Shown: piece after piece, positions 30,685 through 40,029 of the stretch
How the letters are laid out: the number at the start of each line of letters is the position of its first letter
How positions within the stretch are numbered: position 1 is the stretch's first letter
Assembly (NCBI GenBank): GCA_025201805.1
Contig: MU619299.1
Span: 17,807-65,506 of the forward strand
Direction: 5' to 3'
Origin: Parasitella parasitica
Lineage: Eukaryota; Mucoromycota; Mucoromycetes; Mucorales; Mucoraceae
DNA: 47,700 bases
Program-made: the position numbers and the translations under genes
Notes under the pieces: generated by a model
Seen by the model: the letters and a program-made list of their open reading frames with translations, nothing else
Database searches by the model: none
What the model was told of the DNA's origin: nothing

Positions 30685-31998
30685 TTATACAATTATAAAA
30701 AGACCAAAAAGGGCAGCTATAAAGAGAGGGCCATTGAAAGTATTAGAACTACCAGAACTGGTGGCAGCAACAGATGAGGTACCAGTAGTACCAGAAGCAA
30801 TAGCGCCTGGTGAGACAGAACTGCTGTTGGAAGAAGAGGAGGTACCAACAAATTGCTCAAACGTGGGGAAAGTAACCGAAGTCTCAGCATAGGGTGTAGT
30901 AATGTTCATGCACGTGGCAACATCCAAGACATGGGAGTAAGCTTTCTTGATAGCAGGGTAGTGTTTCATGAAGAAATCCATAGTTTGGTTGTTAATTTCG
31001 TGGGATAAGACAATGTTACCGCTGTTGGCAAAAGTTCCATTGGAGCCCATGTTGATGTAATCTTGGTAGAGGTTATCGACGGTCTCAGTAGTTATACCAG
31101 CTTGAACATTGGCAGCCCAATCGAAAGTATCCAAGTTCCAGATGATAGCGGTCAAGTCCAATTGAGTTGCGATCCAACGGACACGATCATCCAAATCACC
31201 CAAAGCCTAAACGTTAAATATTAGTTAAAATGACACTGAAAAATGAAAAGGGGGGAAACTTACAGGACGCCAGTGCTTGGGGGTGATACCAGTGACATGC
31301 TTGATAGCCTTTTGAGTATAGTAAAGTTCAGCAAGGACTTCTTGGTTAGTTAAGGTTGTCATCATCTTGTGAGACCAAGTGTGGCCAGCAAGATGATGTC
31401 CATCCTTAACACCACGGAGGGCACCATAAGGCCAGTTAACGACATTGGAACCAATATAGAACATGGTTGCCTTTTGCTTTTCTTGTTCCAAGAAATCATA
31501 AAAGGCATTATGAGAACAATTGGGTCCATCATCGAAGGTCAATCCCCAGACATCGGGCTCGGGACAAGCGTAAAGATCAGCATTGATACCTTCAACTTTG
31601 GGAGTCTTACAGGTAGAGCTGGACCACCAGCAGGCAGGGTCATTTGCGCTGTCATAGCCGGTCATATCAAGACCACCAGCAGCAGTGAGAGTTCTGGGAG
31701 GAAAATTAGGGACCTTGGTCCAATCAATTGAATTATATAAAGCTGTGAATTCAGCAGATGTATTCATGCCATTTGAGGTAGCAATGTCCCAAACAGTAGG
31801 CCATTCACTAGGATTGATTGAGTAAGGTGAGTTGTAGTAAACGCATTGTTGAGCAGGATCAGTAGATGTCACTTGAGGGATATCAGGAAGAGTGATTTGA
31901 GTAGGATCAGTAGAACTGGTGTAATTAGTGGTAACTGCGTTGACAGAAGCTAAAGTGGCAGCGGCGGCAGCTGAAATGAAGGCAACTTTCCAAACCAT
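30685..31998 (-). CDS. Chitin deacetylase, probably GPI-anchored
   Basis: Cell-wall enzyme that deacetylates nascent chitin to chitosan, a major wall polymer of Mucorales (carbohydrate esterase family 4). Two exons, 31264-31998 and 30685-31206, give 418 residues. It has a signal peptide (MVWKVAFISAAAAATLASVNA) and several N-glycosylation sequons (NYTSS, NCS, NGT, NIT). The NodB domain has all five motifs: TFDDGP; HTWSH; RPALGDLDDRVRW, which is assembled across the intron; WNLDTFDW; and VLSHEIN. The metal Asp and two His are present. The C-terminus has a Ser/Thr-rich spacer and a hydrophobic end FNGPLFIAALFGLFIIV, a typical GPI-attachment signal. Wall or plasma-membrane attachment is therefore likely. 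Mucorales have many paralogues, so no specific name is given. Confidence 0.94.
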
Positions 31999-32794
31999 TT
32001 TATTTCAAATGCTTATGTTGTAGGTATTAATCAAAAAGAAATGAAGAGATGTGAATAAATACTAAAAAAAAAAAAAAAAAAAAAATAGAATAGAATCTGT
32101 AGAAAAACTGCGGATAAAGAAATATTAGTTATTTTTATTAATAAAGAAACCCAATAATGGCATATACAAAAGCGCACAAAGAACATGGAGTTTCAATGAT
32201 AAGAAATGATACAAGCGACATTTCGAAGCAGTAATGTTACACTTTTGATTTGATCTGGGCCTGCCAATATATTACAAAAGTAACATTATTATCCAAATTT
32301 AGGGCACAGTTTTACTTTACGAAGTGCATCCCCCCCCCCCTAAACAAATAAAATGTATAAATTTGTCGTTGGGTGATTCAACGAGATAAATTTGTTAAAA
32401 ATAGCTGTTTCATTTTTCAATTCAATCAACGAGCTTGATGGACAAAATAACAAAATAAAATGTTTACAGAATATGAATGTCTGTGTCAAATCGAGCCAAC
32501 ACGAAAAGCATACCTTTTTACTGAGAATGCAACACAGGTAGATCCCATTTTATCATTTTGTTCAGGACAATGTATTCCATGAAAGCATATTATAGAAGCA
32601 AAATTTGTTCAAATGTAAGGAATACAAGATAGTTCCAGACCAATTAGGAAATCTCGACGGAGGAAAATATCTATTTGCAGCAGAAGATCCTGCAGCACAC
32701 CGTTTTTAAACTGCAGTTCGTACAATAATGATATGTGTGTGAGTAGAGCAAGTAAAAAAGCAAATTTTGCTGATCGTCCGGGAAAAAATATTTA
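31999..32794. other. Intergenic; possible old coding remnant
   Basis: Upstream region of chitin deacetylase with an A tract at 32064-32085 and a C run of ten at 32331-32340. At 32600-32710 a short open segment (IVPDQLGNLDGGKYLFAAED) looks like decayed coding sequence, perhaps from a mobile element, but could not be assigned. Confidence 0.35.
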
Positions 32795-33363
32795 CCGTCA
32801 ATTGGTCGTTATAAATTTCAATTGGTCAATTATTTGAAGCTCAATCGGTCACTTTACAATGCGTTTGTTTTTTTTGAGACGTAGGAAATTGATTTTTTTA
32901 CATTCATTATCTTTTAAATAAGATGTAGGCTGAAGACGTCTCTACACAGTAACTTTAAAACCAGATAAAGATACGGCTCACTGTCAGACATGAACACTCG
33001 GATCTTTAGAAGAGGGAGCTTCTGTGGACAACTAGTAGAGGGTAAAGAAACAAGACCGACAAAGGGGTCTTCAGTCTTTTGTTGTTTGTTCCCAACAGAA
33101 GAAGAAAAAATCCTTCACAGAATGAGGAAGAGCCCAGTTAAAAAAAAATATAGTAACATTCTCTTCTGAAATTTGTAATTATTCTAAATACTACGCGCAC
33201 GCCAATCAATCTTTTAATTTGACGTCACTAAAATTTTTTGGCGTGTAATTTTGGCGCGCGCCTATTCTCATCCTTTTAAGTTGATCAATTGGGATTCAGA
33301 AAAGCGATCAATTGAGCTTCAAAAAATTGACCAATTGAAATTTAAAAAGCGACCAATTGACGG
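32795..33363. mobile_element. Non-autonomous TIR element, about 570 bp
   Basis: Left end 32795-32850 and right end 33305-33363 are inverted copies. Each starts CCGTCAATTGGTCG, continues with AATTTCAATTGGTCAATT, then TTTGAAGCTCAAT. Each terminus holds repeated CAATTGGTC/GATCAATTG units. The interior has no credible gene. This is a MITE-like or fold-back element. A target duplication could not be fixed. Confidence 0.65.
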
Positions 33364-33777
33364 TGTAAAATTTCTGTTCCGTTTGGTGTGTTTTATTATT
33401 GAGCGAGAATGGTTTTAGAAATGTAACATTCGCCTTGTGCTTTATATCATGAAGCAAGAATCTTGTGCCCCCTAACACCAAATTGATGAAGAATAATAAA
33501 AAGTGATACCAAAAATTAGAGTTTATAATGACGATGAAGCCGTGGATTGTATAAAAAAAAAAAAAAAAATGGAGAAATCGTTTAAAATAGTAAAGCATGA
33601 GATAGTCAAAATGCATGTACATAATAAGATTAGACAAACGACAATATCAATACCTCCTGAAAATAGAAAAAGACCGAAAAGCAGAAAAACAGAGAGTCAA
33701 GACATGACTCGCCGTAGTCTCTCATGAAATGTATTAGTATAGCTTTCCCATTATGATTATAAGCTTATTGATTAGTT
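33364..33777. other. Intergenic, no supported gene
   Basis: 414 bp with an A tract at 33551-33569. A 74-codon plus-strand frame running through the tract is not convincing. Confidence 0.4.
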
Positions 33778-34509
33778 TTATTTAACAATTTCGTTAATAT
33801 TGAGCATATGAGGTTGGTATTCAGATATTATTAGTGGATTTGCACCGCAACATGAACAATACTTTTTCTTTTTTTGGACACAGGCATTGCAATTGGCACA
33901 CCAACCTTTGTCTAAAAATGCTAGTGGATCAGGTTGTGGTGTCCAACCAGTTCTAAATATCCATTGATTACTACTAGTTGCACTCGACACTATATAACCA
34001 TGTCGAAGACGTTAATGCCGGTTTTTGATCCGAAGCAGCATTGAAGACATACCTGATATACTCTTATGATACTCAGACGGCACGATCCACGGTTGCTGTG
34101 GGCCATCCGCTATTGTCATTGAGTCTCTGGTGGAAGGGGAAGAGTTACTGTCATAACAGCAAGGCTTTTCCTTATCATGCATTGAAACTGCTACGGTAGT
34201 TGATGAGGAATTACTATTGCTTTTGAAGGTAGTTTTCTTGCGATCATTTTGATAATAACATGGCATTAGAATAGATTTTATAATACGATTCATCTTTTTT
34301 ATAAGTGATTTCTTGTTTTTTCCTGTTGACAAGTATGTCGTTTGGCTTGTCGAATTAGACATTGCTGGCTTTCTGCATCGCGAGCAACACTCATTGTTAT
34401 AGTATCGAGCGTCTGTTTGATATTGTGTTAGTACTAGCACCTCACAATGAACACAATTTTCTTTTTATAGCACATGCACTACATACAAACCTTTATCTTC
34501 GAAAACCAT
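33778..34509 (-). CDS. Cys-rich protein of unknown function
   Basis: I do not recognise this family. Three exons, 34491-34509, 34053-34412 and 33778-33989, join in phase to 196 residues. Intron 1 contains a textbook TACTAAC branch point and ends AAACAG, which supports the start at MVFEDKDARYYNNECC. Near the N-terminus ECCSRCRKP, and near the C-terminus KGWCANCNACVQKKKKYCSCCGANP, give CxxC pairs that could bind zinc as a small ribbon or treble-clef fold. The middle is basic, then Ser/Asn-rich, then WIVPSEYHKSISG. A second conserved-looking stretch is NQWIFRTGWTPQPDPLAFLDKGWC, just before the zinc-like module. No signal peptide or membrane helix. The position beside transposon debris suggests an accessory gene, but the clean splice signals argue that it is functional. 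Confidence 0.6.
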
Positions 34510-35513
34510 GATATTTTATATGTACCTTTGAGCAAACAAAAAGGATGAAAGAATATGGATGACAACTTGGCGTTGAAACTTTTATATGTGTATAATATTT
34601 GGGGGGTTCCCCGGTTGAACCACGTTTTTAACTTTTTTTTTGTCAATAAAGAGAAAAAATCTTTAATGGACAGCAATTGAAGCAAATTATAAGAAAAGGG
34701 GAAGAGAAATGAAAGAAGGAGTTTCGTAAGGGTGATGATAACCAAAAGAACTTTCGCCTCCTTGAAACTGTTTGGCTTTTTGGTTTGTAATCCTTTGCTC
34801 TCATTATCTCTAACTTCTATATACATCTCAGGGCTGTGAATCCGTTGATGCGGTCTAGGTGTGTCCCACTGTTGGAAAAAATATGTATCACAAGAGAAAT
34901 AGTAGCACAAGCTATATATATATAGTTGCCTTATATAGCGAATCGCTAATATAAACAATGGAATAAGAATTCTGTATTATAGACACAATGAGCCGAGATG
35001 ATATACTCTTGGGGTATCAAATGCGAATTCAAAAGATGACTATTCGAAACGTGGCATACAAACATGGCTATAAATGACACATGAGAATTGCGGTTCTTGT
35101 GCGAGAAAATATCTTGCTCATTCACCAGATTAATGTACGCTTGTATTCTTCTCCTTGAACCTCTTTTACATTAAAGGGTTTCAGGGCTATATCCTGTTGA
35201 AATTGGTACAATTTGTGAATGATGTCAAGTCTGAGGCATCTAGCGTTACTTTTTGGCTAATAAAGCGTTTATTAGAAGGTTTGCTAACATTTTTATCGCA
35301 ATGATTAAGGCTGTATAATAATAATTCAAGATTTAGTATCTAGGATTTGGATATTGATCCTGACTTTATTTTTTTTAATTACATAATATCTAAGGTACAC
35401 AGCTAACTGGAGAAAATTTCTCTTTAACTACACGTTTTCCGACGTCATATGATGCTTTGCAAATCTTACACCTCGGACGCATTTTTTTTTTAAGATGGGT
35501 AGGGGAGAATTGT
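34510..35513. other. Upstream region of the Cys-rich gene; possible unassigned exon
   Basis: About 1 kb without a secure gene. On the minus strand a clear 3' splice-like site (pyrimidines then CAACAG) at about 34874 precedes an open stretch WDTPRPHQRIHSPEMYIEV. It continues to KPNSFKEAK at about 34762 and then becomes low-quality. This may be an exon of an unknown or decayed gene. Confidence 0.3.
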
Positions 35514-36000
35514 TGACGAGGAAGGGAGCGATGTAATAAAATGGGAAGAAGAAGTTCACCCACTTCACCTAGAAACGTTAAGCCGCCTAAGACTTTATTG
35601 TGGAAAGCAGGGCCCAGAGCAAAACTCGGTTGATAAAGCTTTAGGTGCTGAATACGAAGAAGCTGCAAGAGTAGTAAAAACGCAGAAAAAGCATCACAAT
35701 GGCTACTCCAGCGAACAAAAACTTCCTTTTGTCTATTATAATAGGGTAAACCTATTCGATGCTGCTAAATCTGGTAGATTAGCTGAAAGAATTGCTGAAT
35801 GAACAGCACAGAAATGGGCCAAGAGACTCAAAAAAGACAAAAATTGGAACATCTTGGAAAATCAAACTAACAAAGTCAATAGGCCAAAGGCGCAGCTTGA
35901 TGAAAGACATAAGATTCATCTACTCAACTTTTATGATGATAACCCTCAAGCCAAGATTGTTGATGTAGTTGCTTCGCTCATTTCTGTTTCATGCATTTTG
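35514..36000 (+). pseudogene. Transposase N-terminal remnant (Tc1-like, Mucorales type)
   Basis: An open stretch from 35514 encodes EEGSDVIKWEEEVHPLHLET, KQGPEQNSVDKALGAEYEEA and YNRVNLFDAAKSGRLAERIAE. It meets a TGA near 35801, and resumes in the same frame with AQKWAKRLKKDKNWNILENQ and RPKAQLDERHKIHLLNFYDD, then NPQAKIVDVVASL. The second part is the kind of N-terminal DNA-binding segment seen before the DDE domain of Tc1-like transposases in Mucorales. The catalytic part is missing. An internal stop and missing C-terminus make this a dead fragment. The assignment rests on recognition of this N-terminal pattern, not on catalytic residues. Confidence 0.5.
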
Positions 36001-36034
36001 ACACTGGTACTGTAACCATTAGTTATATATAGGC

Positions 36035-36254
36035 AGGTCCGGTAGATGATTTTTAGTTGAGCCTAAAACATCGACACCATTCAATGCTTACAAGATAGCT
36101 TGTTCACCTGTCAAACCACCTGTGACAATTGCAATCTTTCGATCAATTTTATTTGGTAATCTAGCATAGGCAGCAACTTGATGTTACCCCAACAAAGCTC
36201 TCTTTATAGTTTCTTGGCCAGGGAGCTGCTAGATCCAAAAATCAAAACTTTCAT
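36035..36254 (-). pseudogene. NmrA-like NAD(P)-binding protein, N-terminal remnant
   Basis: From 36254 the minus strand reads MKVLIFGSSSSLAKKL then a stop. In another frame it continues VAAYARLPNKIDRKIAIVTG with GLTGEQAI, then a stop, and ALNGVDVLGST. Put together, the order matches the beginning of atypical short-chain dehydrogenases (NmrA/NAD(P)-binding, PF13460 type): a GxxGxxG-like loop (here altered to GSSSSLA), then a basic residue region, then a DV segment. Frameshifts and stops show it is decayed, and only about the first 75 residues remain. Confidence 0.5.
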
Positions 36255-36873
36255 TTTGTAACGTTAAAGTATAATTATATATTGGGTAAAGAGAAGTAGT
36301 TGGATGGTGGGCATAGCTTTTATGTGTAAAGCAAAAATGAGACTAGACTACAAATAATCCCCATTACTGGCTCATATTGTAAGATTCTGTGCGCAATGGA
36401 GAGTCTGTTGTGCTTATCATTATCTATTGATATTATACCGCATAAATTTACATGAGTCAAATGCGCAAAAATTAATACAGTGGAATAAACGGGTTGAAGG
36501 TGAAAACCATATTTCATTATACCTATTGGTATTACGCACTGTCTAGAGGATCTCCTATTCTAGTTTATAACGCTGCTGGAAGGAGAATTTGTATAGAATT
36601 CTCTTTCATTGACAACATTTTGCAATGGCCAGCACTACTTTTCATACAAGTCAATGTTATCTTTGAAGGATCTTGCGTTGAAAAGTTATATCCCAGGCGA
36701 TACCATTAAGCCCTCGTGAATGTCTCTTTGTCATTAACAACCTACATAGCAACAGCGACTTTTCCTTCGAACAAGAACTGTATTATGGACTACATTACAT
36801 GTGTAAAATTTGCAACCATGTTTACTTGATTGAATGAAATAAAAGAATATGTATCATATGAACCTATGCTGTT
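36255..36873. other. Intergenic, no supported gene
   Basis: Short frames only. A minus-strand stretch at 36540-36710 (RLGYNFSTQDPSKITLTCMK) looks like possible decayed coding sequence but has no recognisable identity. Confidence 0.3.
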
Positions 36874-37385
36874 GTAGAACCAAAGTACTTCAGTTCTGAT
36901 CAAGAGGTACTAGCAAGAATACATTTCGAATTCAAAATCGACTTGGACAAGGCGAAAAAGATAGGCATTTCTTTAACTTCGATAAGTTTAAGAAGAACAT
37001 GTCGCTTCTACTACATGTCATGCGCTTCCAGCAGAAGGTTGTAACCCAGCGACGCTGCATACTATCTATTGCCTCACTTAGGCATTCTATAACCCCAGCA
37101 ACGCTGCATATAGAACCCTTTGACTTGAAGTAGAATCAAGGTAATTCATTTCTGATCAAGAGGTACCAGCAAGAGCACATTTTGAATTCAAAATCGAGTT
37201 AGACAAGGCGACCAAAGACAGATATTTCTTTACCTTTGATAAGTTCAAGAAGAGCATGTCGCTTCTACTACATGTCATGCGCTTCCAGCAGAAGATTGTA
37301 ACCCAGCGACGCTGCATACTATCTACTGCCTCACTTAGGCATCCTATAACCCCAGTAACGCTGCATATAGAACCCTTTGACTTGA
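36874..37385. repeat. 256-bp tandem duplication, two units
   Basis: Units 36874-37129 and 37130-37385 align over their full length at an offset of 256 bp. They share long identical strings such as GAGGTAC, CATGTCGCTTCTACTACATG, TAACCCAGCGACGCTGCATA and GAACCCTTTGACTTGAAG. Differences are scattered substitutions plus at least one small indel near 36955, so the duplication is not brand new. Confidence 0.85.
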
Positions 37386-37402
37386 AGAAAGCTTGTTTCT
37401 GA
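37145..37402 (+). pseudogene. Open frame in second duplicate unit, unknown protein fragment
   Basis: The second unit is open from 37145 to a TGA at 37400-37402. It encodes DQEVPARAHFEFKIELDKAT then DRYFFTFDKFKKSMSLLLHV, RFQQKIVTQRRCIL and ITPVTLHIEPFDLKK. There is no in-frame ATG at its start. The first unit encodes the same protein but is frameshifted in the middle (after DLDKAKK). Protein-like conservation between units, with mainly conservative changes, suggests an ancestral coding exon. I do not recognise the family. Either an intron supplies the start or both copies are dead. Confidence 0.4.
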
Positions 37403-37674
37403 GGGAAGAGAATAATGTATTAAAAATTACAAAAACAAGCAATAATTGACTGATGATGTCAGCATAGATTTATCAAAATGTGAACGCGGACGAATAGGCA
37501 AACCAACTTTTCAAACCAATGTCAGAGTATCGAGGAAAACAAGGTGAATCAATAGAGATACTTACATGTAGATCATAATATACTAATCAAAAGTTCAATT
37601 TTTTTACAGCATTACATAGTTATATAAATAATAACAGAGTTCCTTATTTCAATGATTTCATCACAGAGAACAAA

Positions 37675-39809
37675 ATGAATTTCATGCAATGGCTGGAGTA
37701 CAAGCAGCAGATAGAGCCAATGACCCTTTTTGCATTGTGGCGAAGCCGATTTGCAATGGCCCTACGAGATTATAAAAAGTTGGAGATGAAAGTAGAAGGG
37801 TAAGTAGCTTAATTACTTTGATTGATGTAATAATCTGATAATGAAATGTACGATTTACCAAAAGAAAAGGCACGTATAACAAGGCATTTTGGGAGGATAT
37901 TTTAAAAGGGGCAAAGGCACTCGTAAGTTGCAAATTATTCACAACCATCAATATCTTGATATTAACCACAAAACAAAACAAACTACATTTAGTATGATGC
38001 AAGAGTTACCTGCACGGTCAACGCAATTGGGGCCGCTGTGATGGCTACTGCTGCCGCCACTACTATGCTAGCCGAGTCCTTTACTACCACTGATAATGAA
38101 CTTGTTGCTGATTCCTCTACTTCCACTGTCGATTATACTACTACTACCGCAGGTAAAGAGAGTACAATAAGAACTGCTGCTGAAACTACCTCTCGAAGTT
38201 ATGAAGCGACCAGCACTAGTACTATGACTCCCACCACTGGCGATGACACTATTGCTTCTGCACATCTTACCTGGGATAAGATACCAGCGGACGATCATGA
38301 ATCGCGCTTTCATTATTTGGCCCATAAAAAGGTAAGCGCCATATACTATTTCCATCAGAACTATGCTAGATGTTCTAATTTTTTTAAACAGTGTTCTCCA
38401 AGTGCGCTTTTAAATGAAGAAGAGAAGATGTATTTGAGTGATTACAAAAGCAATGGCTCTCCCAAGGCGGATCTATTATTTATTTGCGCATCTCTACTTT
38501 TGAAAGAAGAACTCACGTGTGAAGAGGATGCATTGCTCGAGTAAGTAATATAAATAAAAATACGTCTTGCCCATTTTAACGATAAATGTATGCAGATTGA
38601 GTCTTTCCGGAATTTACAACTATCTAAATCCATATATGAAGAAAGTGTACCAAGAGAAGTTGAATAGAGCACCGCCCTCCACAATAATAACTACAACCAC
38701 TGCCACCAATTCCGTTGCTGAAGTCATGACAAGCGTTCGTAATTTGCTCGACAGTGAGAAAGATATGGATGATATGCTGTATGAAGTACAGTTGGAAAAA
38801 GCCAGACTTGTCAAAGAGAAGCTGAGACACAGTGACATGTACAAGGCACTGGCAATTCTGGAGAAAGTGTAAGTAGAGCAATATACGGAAATCTTGAATA
38901 TACTATTGACAACTGCCAACTACCATTAACAGAATTGAAGACACGCAGCTTTGGAACGAAGCGGGCGACGAGCAGGAGATGACCTTCTACCGACGCTTCG
39001 CTAGCTATCTGGACACACTGCTAATTAAAACTGATCTGAATATGATCGAGTATGTGTATAGAACCAAATTTGATATTTCTCTAATCATATCCCTCTTATT
39101 TTTCTCAGTGGAGAAACTGGCTGCTCAAGCAGCAAAATTGCAATTGAAACTAACAAACAACTGTTCCACGTCGAAGATTCGTCAGCAACGTACGCACGCA
39201 AGAACATAGACTTATGTAGTAATGAGTGGAAGAGATCGAAGGTGACTTCAGAGTTGAAATTAAAGCAGCAGTCAAAAAATTTGCGCATAAATGCTTCCAT
39301 CATGAACAGCTTGCATGCATTTGGTACCTCTCCCTCATCTCTTTTAGCAATTGATATGATAGGTGATGATATTGTGATTAACCGTAGCGGCAAATTATTG
39401 ACAAAATTATATTCTATAGGTTTACACGGCTATATCTACCTGTTGACAAAAGTGGATGACTACTTCGTTGCAACCCCCCACTCAATCCTTGTAATACCAA
39501 GACGTTTTGCAGACATTGCATGTATTGAAAATACTCTCCTAGCTCTTTTTAAATTCAAAGTAAGTGTCTTTTTCTTTTACAAGTGCACGGCCGCGTTGAA
39601 TTGACATCAAAATTTGATAGCATTTTTACACATCATTGGTTCCTGCATTAAGAAAGAGAATTGCTGCAACTGAGATTTACAGTGATATTGGAAGTGTTTG
39701 CGAGATGGATGCCGCTATCTCTGATAGTACTCATGTCAATCAAAATTTTATATTTTTTAAGTCTAAAAAAAGAAAGCATAGTGCCTCCGAGTCTGAAGAG
39801 GACAACTAG
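37675..39809 (+). CDS. Orphan nuclear-like protein, Mucorales-specific type, eight exons
   Basis: No known domain recognised. Eight exons (37675-37799, 37865-37922, 37993-38331, 38392-38540, 38596-38868, 38933-39049, 39109-39559 and 39621-39809) join with matching phases into 566 residues, so the gene looks intact. Order: helical N-terminus MNFMQWLEYKQQIEPMTLFA; a Thr/Ser-rich linker (about residues 70-155) with many TTT runs; a helical region with KADLLFICASLLLKEEL and a coiled-coil-like MLYEVQLEKARLVKEKLR. A conserved-looking core follows: QLWNEAGDEQEMTFYRRFAS, LFHVEDSSATYARKN, SLLAIDMIGDDIVINRSGKL and GLHGYIYLLTKVDDYFVATP. The C-terminus, FKSKKRKHSASESEEDN, is a good nuclear-localisation signal plus acidic casein-kinase-like end. 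From memory, proteins with a similar core are multicopy in Mucorales genomes; that cannot be checked here. Confidence 0.65.
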
Positions 39810-40029
39810 AAACTCCCTCACATGAATATTTTCTTGTATTTTATTATTCTTTTTTTATTTTTTTCATCAATAAATTAGTACCATAGTATACCCTTTGCAG
39901 TTAATAATTATCATATAAATTTCATTCATGAATAGCTGGAATATAGTGCATTGACGTGAAATCCTGAGTTAAAGGTTGATTTGATCTATCATAGTCCAAT
40001 ATATCTTGTATAGTGCACATCTTATTTGA

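Noticed and set aside
33503-33727. 74-codon plus-strand frame with a Lys run
   Set aside because: Runs through a poly-A tract; no domain, no supporting splice signals.
34479-34958. 159-codon minus-strand frame upstream of the Cys-rich gene
   Set aside because: Ends in low-complexity sequence and overlaps the first exon of the spliced gene in another frame; only a short part might be an exon.
37682-38002. 106-codon minus-strand frame
   Set aside because: Antisense to exons 1-2 of the orphan gene, which has consistent splice phases.
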